Below, piece by piece: positions 22,634 through 35,579 of a stretch of 64,000 nt of DNA. Each line of letters opens with the position of its first letter. The stretch's first letter is position 1. The position numbers and the translations under genes were made by a program. The stretch covers positions 19,060,456-19,124,455 of the forward strand of contig NC_051095.1 in NCBI RefSeq assembly GCF_901709675.1, given 5' to 3'. Below the pieces are notes generated by a model. It saw only the letters and a program-made list of their open reading frames with translations, was not told where the DNA came from and made no database searches. Source of the DNA: Syngnathus acus. Its lineage: Eukaryota > Chordata > Actinopteri > Syngnathiformes > Syngnathidae.

Positions 22634-25600
22634 CATATATAGCCCCTGACGTTTGACGGCCAGAGGTGGTTTTACAGGGTGCTATGGGGTGGCAACTAAG
22701 AACCCGGATTAAAGTTTTTTCAGCACACATGCAACCCCAGGTAGCATAAGGTATCCTCCTATCCTAGGATGACCACCGAAAGTGGAGTAATCGTGGTTGC
22801 TATTGGTTTTTGCTGATCTGTTTTTTTTCTCTAATTATTTTATTTTTGTGCATGATGAGGCACTACAGCAGGTGATGACCTTACCAAGCTTACACTGAGG
22901 CTTGCTGGTCTTATAGAAACTAGATTTTGAAAGAATTTGTTACGCTTTCTAGGCTGTGCAGGAACTTTATCAAGGGAATGTTAGGTGCTAAGTTAACTTA
23001 GTCTGCAGCAGCGATGAGCTGGTGCGGCTAAAGACTGTTCTTCCACAGCCTGGATTTGCTCCTCTTAATTACTCAATCTGACTGATTCTGATTAAGCCAC
23101 ATGTCAATAAGTATGATTAAAACTAAAGGAGGATAAGTAGGAGCTAACGGGAGAAGATGAGGAAGCCATTCTATGTGCTAAACTAATGTGACGCAAAACA
23201 CAAGAGTAAGTGCTTAGGTGAAATGTACGGTTCACTTCAAGGAGCTGTATCATTTTTTTTTAGATTTCCACAGTTAATTATAGGCATATAAAGTATTATA
23301 TATTACTTTTGGCACAATGACAATCTAATTTCTTATGACATTTGAGTTTTTTACAGCTAATTTTCTAGCCCAGAATTAAGACGCCTGGTTCACAAAAACC
23401 CTCATGGACTTGTGATGTTTTCAGTAGCTTTAGAGTTTGATGGGTTACTGAGGTGATTGGGGCTAGGTTAGGAGGGGACAGAGATAGTCTAGTTTTTATT
23501 TTTTCTTTCTAACCCGAGGCTGGTCGTTTATTGACCTTGCACAGCCATCTCGCCATAGCTGCAGGCTCTATTGAACTTGTGCTCAGCACCCACGGGATAG
23601 AAAGGTGAACATCTGAGAAGGTGCCCAGAGCGTGCATGCAAAACAAGCTAGAAACATGTTGAGAGTGCAAAAACAACAAAGCCCGTCTAATTATCCATGC
23701 AGCCGCTCGATATACAGTCGTGTTCGAACCCCCGACACCCCATGTCTAATGGGTCATTGCCAGTGAGCGATTGCTCCTTTGAGCACCTGGTTGGAATGTT
23801 TATCGCAGAGACTTTAGGTTCTTAGCGTTGGATAGCAAGAAATAGCTTGTTTTTAAGGCGGCACATTGATTTCTGCTGAGGACTGCATTTTCCATTAATC
23901 TCGCCGAGCGCTGCAAAGCATGCGGATAAAGTTCTGTGTTCTGTCCCAGTGGACTTCTATTTTCCCTCTTCAGACCTGCTGTGTGTTTTCTATGCCACCT
24001 TACTGGTATTTACACTGGACGTCACTTCATTTTCCCCTCGTGGTTCTGTTGGCCGCTCTTGACTTTGAAGAGAACATCAAGCAATTGACCACTTCAGCAC
24101 TAATCTGGCACTTGAAGTGAATCAAGGTGGGAAACTGTCCTGCCTTTGGGGCTGGGGTGCGGGGGGGTTCTATATGCTTGCTCCAATAAGTGGAGACTCT
24201 GCTGGCAGCTGACAACAGAAGGAAATACACTTACATCGTCTTGTCTGTTAGAGGATCTTCTTTCTTTTTGCTGGACCAGTTGATTTGTAAATATCTGTCC
24301 AATTGAAACACATCAAGAAAGGGAGGACCAAATAATCTTTAATTTGTTATGTTTTTGTTATTCAAGTTTGACTTTAATGGCCTGAAATTTATTTGCTACA
24401 ATAATGTATCTACTTCAAGTATTAATGCCAGTCTTCTGCCATTCATTCAGAATACAGAATAATAGCTTTGTGTTTAACTAGACAAGCCAGTAATTGACCC
24501 TCAGCAAATTTGTAAGTATATTCAGTATATTGATATTATCTCATCATTAGTTCATTATAAATATATTTTTTCTGACATTTTGGTTTTGTGTTTTTTTTTT
24601 CAGGATACAAGGCTTTGTTCTATCAAATTTTTGGGGGCATTTTGAATTTTCCCTCCAACATTTGCGATAAGAGCATTGTATGAAGGGAATGAACGAAATA
24701 CATGAAAACTTCTCCAGGCTTGTACTTAGGGTGCCTACAGAAGGCTTCCTGTCTAGCTAGTGAAACCCTTCTCAGTAATCTCTTGGCTGCGATCGCCTCA
24801 CTCTGGCTTTTGGGATCAGTCTACCTCCTGGAGTATTCTGTGCAACTCAATATCAGCAAGGGGGGCCAGACGGAGACAATGAGCAGGAGAGATGGTGAGC
24901 AAAGCTGTGAGCCTGAATAAGAAACACAGACAGTTGGTTGTCCTGAAGACAAAAAGAGCCACATGGTGATATGTTGCCATGAACAGATTGGGGATGAATA
25001 GTAGCGTGACAGTGGAAGAACAAAACGGCTGGAGCACTGCACAGTAGAGATAAGGCACCTCGTGTGAAGGTATGAGGATAACGGCAAGATGCTCTTTCTT
25101 GCACAGAACAGGCATTTTTCTTATGTTTGTGAGCAAAATGGCTAAAAATACTGAGAAAATAGCCTCCATTGTTAGCATTAGACACCATGACAACCATCGT
25201 GTCATGTTTATTTCTTTGGTACACCAACAACGTCCAGTGGCACACTGCCCCCTGAATAATGTTGGTATACCGCTGCACATTTAACCGTTAAAAATGCATT
25301 GAGAACACCAAATGAAATGTTTTATTAGAATTTGAGGAACACTAAAACACCAAAAATATTCTTGTTTCAGTGAGACCATGTGAAAGTCACTTTTTGTGAA
25401 TGCAGTGATTTTTGTGATATATGAGCTATCATTCGGCCAATTTTTCAATTTGACTTGCAAGTGAAAATATGAGCTAAGGGAGGTGTATGGTGACAGTGAA
25501 CTCAAACAACTCATGTCAGAACATGCAGCAGTATGCCATAGTAAAAAAAAATCTTCAAATGGAGGTTTGAAGCTGTTTGCCACCACAGTCACTCCTACAC

Positions 25601-25770
25601 GTAAACCCTTTCATCAATAGATATTTGAAGACAAACGGTGGAGCGACAAAAATACACAAATAATACAATGAATATTTGCAAGCATATATTTTCATTCCTC
25701 TACAAAAAAATAATCCATTTTACTGTTGCTTACTGGCAAATTGTAGCCATTTCTTACATATACTGTATAT
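22634..25770. other. Intronic-type sequence
   Basis: No repeat family recognised. A stretch near 24605-24895 has an acceptor-like T tract plus CAG, an ORF and a GTGAGC donor-like end, but it is not convincing (see rejected items). Confidence 0.4.
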
Positions 25771-26058
25771 TCATCCATCCATTTTCTGCGGCACCTAGGT
25801 TGCATTTATGCTGGGACCTATTCTGTTGCCAGCCGTTCGCAGGATACACAGACAAACAACCATTCTCGCTTACATTTACACTTATAGGACAAGTTAGAGT
25901 TTTTAATTCAGCTACCATGCATGTTTTTGAATGTGTAAGGAAAACTGAGTAGGCGAAAACTTAAGTGGGCACAAGGAGTACATGAAAGCTCCACACAGGA
26001 AGACTGAATTTGAACCCACAACCTCTGTACAGTGAGGCGGACATGCAAACTAGTCACC
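25771..26058 (-). mobile_element. Degenerate near-full-length SINE (antisense)
   Basis: The minus strand starts with the box A-like head (GACTAGTTTGCATGTCCGCC), shows a box B-like GGGTTCAAAT, and ends CAGAAAATGGATGGATG. It is more diverged than the 895-1323 copy, with no clear target duplication. Confidence 0.65.
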
Positions 26059-26064
26059 CACATT

Positions 26065-26679
26065 TACAGTCGTATGCAAAAGTTTGGGCACCCCTGATCA
26101 TTTTCCAGATTTTCCTTTATAAATCGTTGGTTGTTCGGATCAGCAATTTCAGTTAAATATATCATATAGCAGACAAAAACAGTGATATTTGAGAAGTGAA
26201 ATGAAGTTTATAGGATTTACAGAAAGTGTGCAATCATTACCTAAATAAAAGTAGGCAGGTGCATAAATTTGGCCACCCCAACAGACAAATGGCATCAATG
26301 TTTAGTAGATCCTCCTTTTGCAGAAATAACAGCCTCTCAACACTTCCTATAGCTTCCAATGAGAGTCTGGATTCTGGTTGAAGGTATTTTTGACCATTTT
26401 TCTTGACAAAGTATATTTCTGTTGGGGTGCCCAAATTTATGCACCTGCCTACTTGTAAATCCTATAAACTTCATTTCACTTCTCAAATATCAAAGTCAAA
26501 GTCTGCTTTATTGTCAACCTCTTCACATGCCAAGACACACAAAGAAATCGAAATTATATCACTGTGTTTGTCTGCTATATGTTATATTTAACTAAAATTG
26601 CTGATCCGAACAACCGATGATTTATAAAGGAAAATCATGAAAATGTTCAAGAGTGTCCAAAGCTTTGCATACAACTGTA
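26065..26679. mobile_element. Tc1/mariner-type MITE with long inverted arms
   Basis: The element starts TACAGTCGTATGCAAAAG and ends with the imperfect inverse (CTTTGCATACAACTGTA), with TA at both ends. Long arms pair about 26065-26275 with 26430-26679 (for example CACTTCTCAAATAT against ATATTTGAGAAGTG). The centre, on the minus strand, reads KYLQPESRLSLEAIGSVER in an open frame, possibly a transposon-derived remnant. A 65-bp LINE tail is nested in the right arm. Confidence 0.75.
26491..26555 (-). mobile_element. Nested 65-bp LINE tail
   Basis: It interrupts the right arm of the MITE; comparing arms shows the break exactly. Flanking ATAT occurs at 26487-26490 and 26556-26559. On the minus strand it ends GACAATAAAGCAGACTTTGA, the same 3' end as the insert at 941-1012. 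Confidence 0.65.
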
Positions 26680-27754
26680 TATCCGTAAATCTGTACAATA
26701 CTGCCCCAAGGGGTTCACACCAGAAGAAGCAGCAAAATGCTCTTTGAACTGATGCAGAAATGCGATAAAAATTGGAATTACTGCATGTTTTTATAAAGTA
26801 CAATATTATAGAATACATTTCTCCCCGATGTAAAAAAACATTAAAACCCTAACCCCTCATTTGTTTGTTTTTTTGTGGGGGGGCTGGAATGTTTTTACTT
26901 GTTAAACTATTAACCAGTAATCCCGTTACATTTAGTATTTTTAATTATAGTCCAATTTGAAATATCAAAACCCAGGCAGTTTAATCTTTTGTGTTAGATA
27001 ATAAGACAAATAACACAATGATCAATCAGTTTTTTTAGTGTTTCAGTGCCAGTTAAGAATGGAAGGAATGAATAACGCACAAACTAAATCCAAATAACCG
27101 CTGCATCTCTGAATCCCCCAATAAAATGCTATCCTGCCCCACCATGGGGAAAATGTACAGTATGTTTTGCTAAACAGAGCTGCAGGCCACATTGAGTTCT
27201 TGCATCTTAACACATTTGTTGATGTTTTAAATTATACATGCGTAGTCATAAATCACACAATAACTGTTCAGATAAGCAAGGCAGTGTTCCGTCCCAGTGG
27301 CCGCATTTACAACGTTGACACGCTCTTAATTCATGACTATTTAATTAGTTTACATTGCTCACATACATCTTGCATCAATTGGTCTTTGAGTGCTTTAAAG
27401 AACAAGTGGTAGGCATGTAAAATGGTGGATTGAAGCCTTTTTGCAGAACATTAAGAGCTACCTCAGCCATCACCAGCTCTGCTCGGGTCAATGAATGTGC
27501 CGGGCTTGGGAGTCATAACATTTACGGCCACCAACGTGTGAATGCGACACATCTTATCAGGACGAAGTTGTTATTTCGGTTGTGACTCTGAGAATATGAA
27601 GTAAATGCATTTGCAGCTCGGTAGCCTGCATCGTCATGGAGGCATTCATTGTAATGCACTGTTAACTGATTATCAGTCCTGTTAGCTTAGAATCTTTGGT
27701 CATGCATTGTGAAATCAGTTGGGTTCTTCTATGATTAATTTACGTACCTCAACT
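26680..27754. other. Intronic-type sequence; possible conserved block 27430-27700
   Basis: No gene recognised. The stretch 27430-27700 is balanced in composition, lacks repeats, and contains GCATTTGCAGCTCGG and ATTCATTGTAATGCAC, so it could be a non-coding element under constraint. That is inference from composition only. Confidence 0.3.
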
Positions 27755-27870
27755 CAATGCAACTTCATTCATATAACACAACCACCACTGAATATAAAGT
27801 GCTGTACATGGGGTAAAAATCAGACATATAAGTTAAAACAATAAATTATTAACATTAAAACAGTAAAGTC
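27755..27870 (-). mobile_element. Possible short LINE 3' end
   Basis: ACTTCATTCATATAACAC with AAAGTGCTGTACATGG resembles L2-type 3' ends (read on the minus strand: CCATGTACAGCACTTT ...). Only about 115 bp, no target duplication found. Confidence 0.3.
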
Positions 27871-30370
27871 TACAAAAAAGTATGCTGAGACGTCGTATCC
27901 CAAGGCACCACTGGTAAACTTTTTGATGGATGTAGACCAAAAATACTAATTTTAGGGGTCAGATGGAAACATTTGGTAGTTGCAGTGGTCCAGTGATAAG
28001 GCGATAAAAAAATCCTACCTTTTGGGGGAGGATTTGTTTTAAGGTTCTACAAGTATATATTATTCAAGATGCTGTTTACATGGCAGCCTGTTATCTTCAC
28101 CGGGTTCCTAACAAAAATATCATAGTTCATGAACGTAGAGGCTTTGTTGACACACGGCATTTCCAAAAGATTTTCTTTTTACAGATGTACATTACCGTCT
28201 AACGACTTCCGACTCACTCCTACGCTTGTGAATTTCCTTGCAAAAATTTGACCTGCAATCGTGTCTGTCAAATTGTAGCGTGGTTTATTCATGAGTTACG
28301 AGTACTTGGAGGTGGCTTGTGATTTTTGCTGCTGATTATGCAAAAAACATTCACTCTGGCAGAATGTGTTGGCGTGTATGTTGTCAAGCAGTCACAAAGA
28401 CACTGCAAAACCTAATTAAAAGAGACACATTTTGCTTTCTTCATAATTTAAGATGGTTCCCAAGTGTCTTAAAGATGAAGAGTCATATCACTTTTCGCCC
28501 TCTCTTTTTTTAGCCTCTTGGAAAGCAGTCTGTTTCCAGGGAACGGTCCTTTCTCATGAAAATAAACGCTCCCGCCCTACCCTACTGCGGCGCGTGCAGG
28601 CGCAAGAGACACAATTTTATGCATCCAACAACACTGCAGCTCTGCCTATAGTTTGGCTTCATTGTTGTTTCTGTTCGTCCATTTTTGAAAGTGGCAGATC
28701 TTTACCTACCCAAGCCTCCAAGTCACGGGTGATGAAAGTGGACGTGTAAATTTGCTAAATTGTGAAACAATGTCGGAAAATCTTTAAACAGCTTGACCAC
28801 AGACGACTTGGGTTCAATGCAAATTGTGATGCAAATACAAGCCCCAATGAAGACAGAAAAGCATGGATGGTGTTTTCACTGATGGCGGCAGCACTTGATC
28901 AGCCACCCAATTGCACATACCAATTAGTGTTGAGGATTTATACGTCTAACATCACTGCAGCTCTGCTTAGATTTACTTTTGACATGACTGTGTTGTGTGT
29001 GTGTGGGGGCTGTTCTTATGCATATGAGCCCACTTGTGACATTATAGATTACGAAGGGCAAGTGCAAATTCCAACTCAGGCCCCCATTACAACAGCAAAA
29101 GCGCATATTTCATTTTCACCACTGTTTGCGGCACATGCAGCAAACCAAATGCGAGCATGTGAGGCGTTCCCAGATGCTAACGCTGATCTTTGGAATCAGC
29201 AATGCTTTAAATTGTTTCCCTAAATTGCTTTAAATGGTTTCCCTATTATTCGTCAGTTACTTGGAAAATTAGGACTTTTGCCCACCCAGCCTAGCCAAGT
29301 CCAACTCAAAACTCTGGCAGGTGTTATTTGTGACAACACTGACAGCCCAGTTAAAATAATGACCCTTTGCCTTCTACAGCCAGGGAATTTAGTTATCTTA
29401 ACTGTGTCAATGCACATTTTTGGAAAGAGGCAGCATCCAAATATTTACTTGGTTGTTTAATTTATCACTTGACGGTTGAACAGGCACTCTAAAGACCCAG
29501 CTATTTGTAAACAAATAAGTTTTCTTGATATAGTGTAGCACCATGTTTGATGCACTATTCAAGTGTGCCTATAATGCAGTCCAAAAATAAAATGATTTGG
29601 GTCCACACTTGACTATATTAGGATTTCCAAACTGCCACTAAAATCAATGTGATCAAGTTTAGGGAGGCTCCTACATAAAAGGAAATGAAGAATTTGATGC
29701 GGTGGGAAAACATGACCTAGCATGAAAAGTGTCTGGGTCAAATAATAAGACGGCTGGCTTTGGTCGTTGCTCTTTGCGGCCTGATAAAACGCCTTCGCTC
29801 TCTTAAGAAGAATCGTTGTTTCTGAGGGCAGTCGAGTCGTCTCCAGTGGAGTTTTGTGAAGGCATTAATGAATAAAACATGCGTGCTCAGCAACATTAAC
29901 CAGTGAGGAGGAGGAGGAAGACAGCGAAGGGTAACTTTTAAAAGCACAGCATTCTCATAATGCATGCTCCATCACTCATTAGGACCCTATTGACTCTCCA
30001 ACCACATCCTCTGGATTACACACCCGTTCGGAAAGAGGATATTACAGTAATGGCTGATCGTTTTCGCTTGTCGCGTTCTCTCTAATAAGCAGACACGATC
30101 AGGCGGCCACACCCCATGAATAACCGCAAATGTCTTTCGGCCTGAGTTGCTTGATGTTATGGGTGTCCAGTTCATTACTACCACCTTGTTACCTTGGATG
30201 CAACAAAGGCAGGATTCATGATTTTCTGTACTGCTTATCCTCACAAAATTCATGGGCGTGCGAGACACCTTGAACACTTTGCCGACTGATCGCGATTTTA
30301 CAATAGCAGCAAGTTATAGTCTTCACTTAACCTATTAGAATGATTTTGGCATTTGGTAGTCAACTGAAGT
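27871..30370. other. Intronic-type sequence with unassigned frame 28762-29223
   Basis: A 153-codon + strand frame lies at 28762-29223 with many Cys and Ala codons, but I recognise no domain and see no splice sites of quality around it. The block 29740-30060 has CNE-like composition. No repeats of known family. Confidence 0.35.
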
Positions 30371-30478
30371 ATGCATGAGAAAACCCTGACGGACATGGGG
30401 AGAACATCTCCACAAAGGAAGGCCAAAGCCCAGATTTGAACCCACAACCTCTGAATTGTGAAACAAACGTGCAGAACT
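30371..30478 (-). mobile_element. Partial SINE copy (antisense)
   Basis: Minus strand: GGGTTCAAATCTGGGC box B-like stretch followed by CTTTGTGGAGATGTTCTCCC, matching the SINE body. Head and tail are eroded. Confidence 0.55.
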
Positions 30479-30756
30479 GTTTTTGTTCCCTAGAATAATC
30501 AACAAATAGATGGGAAAGGTCAATTTGATTGACAAGTGTCAAAGATTTTCACACTACTTGGATCTTTACAATAATGTTTTGTTTGTTTGAAACGGTCCAG
30601 TCTTTATTTTGTTGAAATTTCTATGGAAAACAGTTACTACCATCTAGCAAAACCTTAATTACATTGCAGTTGCATATTTGACTACCAGCTATTGAAATCC
30701 CTCTTGCCTCCTTTGTTTTGACATACAGTGACACCAAAGCAAGCTAACTGTGCGCT

Positions 30757-31120
30757 ATGACAAACATTAACAAACACCTGAAGCAGCATAAGCTCTAACA
30801 AACCTAAAAATGGCATACATACAAAATAAAAAAAAACACAAATACTAAAAGCTTTAAGCTAGCACAAATGCTATCAAAAATATATAAACGGCACAGACAA
30901 AAAACAACAATAGCTGAAACTATTCTAAACTTCAATGGCACAAACGCTAAGAAAAACTTGAAATGACTCAAACACTAACAAAGACCTAAAACAGAGCAAA
31001 AATATAACATTTTCGTAAACGCCATCCAAATCCCAAACTTGAACAAACTAACCAAAATGTAAACATCACAAACACCAACAACATTTTGAAGCAGTTAAAA
31101 TGCAAACAATAACCTCGAAC
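30757..31120 (+). repeat. Degenerate ~29-bp minisatellite
   Basis: Variants of GCACAAACGCTAACAAAAAC followed by CTGAAA recur through the block (for example 30939-30963, 30967-30994). It is A-rich and pyrimidine-poor, and ends in a poly-A run at 31127-31140. Confidence 0.6.
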
Positions 31121-32009
31121 GTTCAAAAAAAAAAAAAAAACAACGAGAAACCAGACGGGACTTAAAATCCGTCTCTCTGTTGGGGTGGTCGGTCGTGTCT
31201 CTTGTGAATGAGTAACCCAGGCTTAACTCAGCTCCTCCCAGACATGTAAAGATCTTCACTCGCATCACGTCAAATGTACTTCTATGTTACCAATTACTAC
31301 TTTCTGTCCCGCAAAATAGGACAGGCAGGTGAAAGTGAATTTGTAACGAACAAACTATAAACAGGCCTGGGGGTCAAGGTATCACGTTTTACATTACAAT
31401 TTAATAATAATAATTTGTGGGGGGTTATACAGTAATGTCTCTCTGATCATAAGCCTTGTGGTCATACAAGGTTAGAAGAGGGCCATAGACACAGCAGGTA
31501 GTGCGAGCTGACCTACGACTGCCAACCCTCTAACCTCCTTTATACGCTATCATGATGATGATTGATAACGGCCGTGTAATGGGCTCATGAAATGAGACTA
31601 GCCGGCAGCTGAGACGTTCTTTTCCGGCCTCGATTCCTCGCCTTCTTCTTCTGGTAACCAGGGGGGTGATGCTGCTGCTTGCTCATCAACTTCCTAGCAG
31701 GGTGCATCCATTTTCTCTGCCGTGATCGCCGCATCTGTCAGGAGACCTCCTCGAGCCTCCTCCACATTATGCGGATGTGTAAGTGGCACTTGTGGATGTC
31801 ACAGGTGTCTCGGTCGCATCTCCTCCTGCTAAAAACTTCAATTATAAGTTGGGAAAATGCAATCTCTGGATGTGCGATTTTTTTAATTTATTTTTTATCA
31901 AAGACATGAAGAGCCCATAATATCAAATCAGCAGGAAGACAAAATGACCTGGGGTATTCTAAATCTGTCATTTCACACATTCAAAGTTTACTAAATGAAT
32001 ATTTCACCC
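31121..32009. other. Unique sequence; GC-richer block 31560-31830
   Basis: The block 31560-31830 contains GCCGGCAGCTGAGACG and CTCCTCGAGCCTCCTCC. No frame or splice pair convinces me. Possible regulatory element. Confidence 0.35.
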
Positions 32010-32280
32010 TCTCACCTGATTTGTGCTTTTCTGAAACTTTACCAAAATGTCACAGGATGGCACCAAAGCCCTTGCTACTAGGTAAATAGAAAACGGTGTC
32101 ATAGAAGTATGATTTCAATGTAGACCAATAAAAGTTCGAAGAAGTCATACCCAAAAAGATTCGACACTGGTTTCAAGCAGCAGTTTTTCAGGAATCCTCC
32201 GAAGATGGATCAGAATACAGATTTGTCTGATTGCTACCAAATCTAGCAAATGGGTAACTTCACTGTGACAGACCAATATA
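32010..32280 (-). repeat. GAGACTTTTT-family dispersed repeat
   Basis: Contains the reverse-orientation motif in diverged form (AAAAGTTCGAAGAAGTCATACCC) plus phrases such as GCTACCAAATCTAGCAAATG, similar to the 20.1-21.0 kb locus. Confidence 0.4.
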
Positions 32281-32571
32281 GACTCTCTGCATCACTGCAG
32301 ATGCTGCACCGATCCTGTCATTGATTTTTCGCTCTATTCTTCTCTCACTCCTCAACAATTAGGACCCCAACATAATTGAATTCCTGCACTTGGGGTAGGA
32401 TCTCATTCCCGACCTGGAGAGGGTATTGCACCCTTTTACGACTGAGTACAAGTGTCTCAGATTTGGAGGAGCTGATTCTTATCCCAACCGCTTCACACTT
32501 GGCTTTGATCTGCTCGAGTTAGAGTTGAAGATTTTATCTTGATGAAGCCAACAGAACCACATCATGTATAC
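32281..32571 (-). pseudogene. RTE-type (Rex3-like) LINE reverse transcriptase fragment
   Basis: The minus strand reads HDVVLLASS, then CEAVGIRISSSKSETLVLSR, QVGNEILPQVQEF and NDRIGAASAVMQ. This is the region just after the ADD catalytic box of a common teleost LINE, which I assign to the RTE clade from memory. Two or more in-frame stops are present (for example after LASSR and after VEE), and both ends are truncated, so it is a dead fragment. The DD catalytic pair itself has become HD here. Confidence 0.7.
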
Positions 32572-34129
32572 TAGGAATCGGCAACTAAGCCCTGGGACAA
32601 TTTATTTCCTCAACAATTCTATCACGGGTCAAATTTACATTTTCATCAGGCAAACTTTGGTTTTCCTACAAAAATATCAGTAGTGATATAATGATATCGC
32701 ACGCTCACTGTTGGTGTTATCATTGTATTGATGTCTCGGTATGATAATTATCATGATATTGTGGGAAGGTTCACGCCATTGTAGTGAACCTCACTGTATT
32801 GCATCAAGGATCAAGGTACACAATCTGTGTTTTCCCTTGTCAGGAATGGCACCAATTAATCATGCAATAAATCATGATATGCTCAATTACCAAAATAGAC
32901 CATTGAGAAATGGTCTGTTCACTAATTTGACCATATTTGTCATATATTGCTTAATTATAACATTAAAATTTCATGCTTCCGTACTAACAGTGATTCCTTT
33001 GCTTCAGTCCAAAAATCTAAGTCCAGTCAGAAACACAGAGCACTCTGAAGGAAGGTAACACAGGTATGGAAACAGCCAAATGACAACAATTAAAATAAGC
33101 AACTAACATTGTTAGTTTCTTTTACTTTGCTTATTGATATGCTTTAACATCACGGCATCTGATGTGAGGAAAAAGAAAAAGAGGAAGTTGCGCGGAGAAG
33201 AGGTCCAACGACCTCCATCCAAACAACAGTGTGTCGCAGCCACATATGTTGGCGTCAAGGACCCGTCTCACACGATCAATTGCAAGGCCATGCTCAGCCA
33301 TGGGTAGCCCCAGGAGGGCCTCTAAGTGCTCCGTGTCCATAATCGATGTGTCCTTCAATTCTCTTCAGTTTTCTCTATTTTGCTAATCGTGAAATTGATA
33401 AACCTCCTTCAATAAGGTAGTGATCATGGCTGTCTTTATTTTGTAATGTGGTCATATTGCGGCCAATCGGGTGCCTGTTTTTTTAGTAAAAGCTCCCTGG
33501 CACATGACTAGCTGCGATGCAACCTGAAACACAAACTTTAAAGAGCTTTCACCCAGAGTTTAGAACAAAATTACATTTTAAGTAGAATGGCTCATTTTGT
33601 CCTGAAAGAAGACCGCAACAATATTAATATTTTTACACTGTGAATATTGTAATGTCCCTAATTATAAGCACCCCCCCTCCCCCTATCAACGTCATCTAGT
33701 GGGCCAAGTGATCCGTCCCTCTCACTGTGGCCTATGCCAGAGTTGAATAGAGCCCAACTTGAACTCATTTTCTGGTAACATTTCACGTCCCTAGAACCAG
33801 CTTCTGTAGCAGAGAGTCGGACGACCAAAGCTTCAGCCTTTGGTTCTCACCCAGCTCTCAACACACCTGACCCTTAAGGCCCCTTCCACAGGTGACGAGC
33901 TCATGGGAACAGGGACCCATGTTGCCTTTTATATCGCTGTTCCAGGCTGTGGCCCATGGGTGCTAGCCATTGAGTCCGACCACCAGAACACTGTAGCAGC
34001 AGCATTACCATATCAATACGTTCTAATCAGTCTGCTTGCTTGATCAAATAGATAGTATTTCCATGCTGCGTGACTCATAGATTCTTGTGTACTGCACATT
34101 TCTGTTTTCAGAACTGCTGAATCGTTTTA
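32572..34129. other. Intronic-type sequence
   Basis: AT-rich with a poly-C/CCCCCCTCCCCC stretch at 33670-33684. No gene or repeat family recognised. Confidence 0.4.
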
Positions 34130-34670
34130 TTGTCTTTAACATTTAGCCCTTGAAATTACCAACAAAAGGACCGAATGTATCGAAGAATCGGAGAGATCAA
34201 ACGACTAATTAAATAGGCGCTGATATCTTTAATTGCCTTTACAGTTTTCATAATAATTGTGTTGCTTTGAACATTACTATTGTCTGATTAGGCTCCGTGA
34301 ACTTTGGCCACAATAACATTGTACGTTTTTCGGGGCGTTATGTTTACACTTAATTTGCACTAAAGTTGCTCAAATCTCATTAAAGTGAAAGATATTCGCC
34401 AAAGCAATCATTTACACTGTGTTGGCTACAGCGTGTCGTGATTCTGATTAGACTTATTATTGCAAACCGTCTGTTATTAGCATATCAATGCAGACTCTTT
34501 TTTTTTTTCTTGAAGACATTAACTCTGTTAATACATAAACCGAAAGATCTTCTATTGCGCATCAGCCGATTCACCGACTGGCGGAGAGGCTCTTTAATGC
34601 AAATATTCCACTTTCTTTCATTTCTTGCTCCATTTGCTGGCACCTCAACGAGGATGGGATTGTGACTTGA
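34130..34670. promoter_or_regulatory. Candidate conserved non-coding element (enhancer-like)
   Basis: Repeat-free, AT-rich DNA dense in homeodomain-type cores (ACTAATTAAAT at 34205, TTTAATTGCC at 34229, CTGATTAG at 34286 and 34444), a TAATGCAAAT octamer-like site near 34595, and ACAAT/ATTGT SOX-like sites. No coding frame. The composition resembles vertebrate developmental CNEs. This is inference; conservation was not tested. Confidence 0.35.
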
Positions 34671-35239
34671 ACTGCTGAGGCGGAAAGTAAACAGCGATAT
34701 TTTTATCCTTCCAGCTGTGGTGTGGACAGTATGGCTGGTTGGAGAATCTGAGCAAATGATTCATCATGAGACATGTTTTAGTTTAAATGTCAAAGATTTG
34801 CTCATTTATTAACATGGTACAAAAAACAAACTAAACAGTATGGCATCCTTTAACCATTGTAAATTGAATGTGATGATAAAGATTATGATTAAGATATAAA
34901 TTAGAAAATCAAGGAAAATGGAAATATTTATGCATCTTACATTCCCACCATAGGCCGAGTCTTCAATTTGCCGTCAAAATTGAATATGTTGGTTTGAGAG
35001 AGAAATAATCTCACCACAGATATGAACATTACATAAATTTTTCATTGTCATCAAAGTTTTCCATAATTTTCCAATGTACTACAAACAACAAACTGTCCCA
35101 TATGCCAAACCAAACCATCATATTTTAAAATTAAAATCGCGGTTTAAAATAAACATAATAAAAAAAATTGTGATATCAATACTATGCATGAATATTCTCA
35201 TTCATCCAGGTCATTTCTTTCTCAGAGCAGTCAGAATGA
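34671..35239. other. AT-rich sequence
   Basis: No gene seen. The phrase TATTCTCATTCATCCAGG (near 35192) looks like part of a dispersed fish repeat leading into the SINE that follows. Confidence 0.4.
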
Positions 35240-35420
35240 AGGCGACGTGGATTAGTAGTAGTGTTTGCCTCCCAACTTGAAAGTTGTGGGTTCATTCCTC
35301 AACCCTGGTGACTATGTCAAAGTGTTCTTGAGCACTGAACCCTAATTTGCTCCCAGTAGGGCCTGTGCACCCTCTCATTGGTGGAATACCAGTGGTCCAA
35401 TGACAATTAAGCCATTCTTC
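35240..35420 (+). mobile_element. Second type of tRNA-derived SINE
   Basis: Head with a box A-like GGATTAGTAGTAGTGTTTGCC region and a box B-like GGGTTCATTCC (35288-35298). The body GTTCTTGAGCACTGAACCC and GCTCCCAGTAGGGCC matches a SINE widespread in fish. No target duplication identified. Confidence 0.55.
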
Positions 35421-35579
35421 TTCTTCAAAATATATAACAAAAACATTAATAATAATAATCTTATACAATGGAAAAACAACAAAAACAGAATAAAGTTGTT
35501 AGCATTTTTTTCACAGCAAATTCAAGAAATAATTGTCAACCTTTCGCCCATCTGTCCACTCCATCTTACATGCGTCTGA

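Noticed and set aside
24605-24895. Possible internal exon: T tract plus CAG acceptor, an open frame 24702-24920 and a GTGAGC donor
   Set aside because: The frame runs past the donor, the acceptor is separated from the frame by stops, and no protein similarity is recognisable.
28762-29223. 153-codon + strand open frame
   Set aside because: Composition is odd, there is no domain, no good splice or promoter context, and a vertebrate gene of this form is unlikely.
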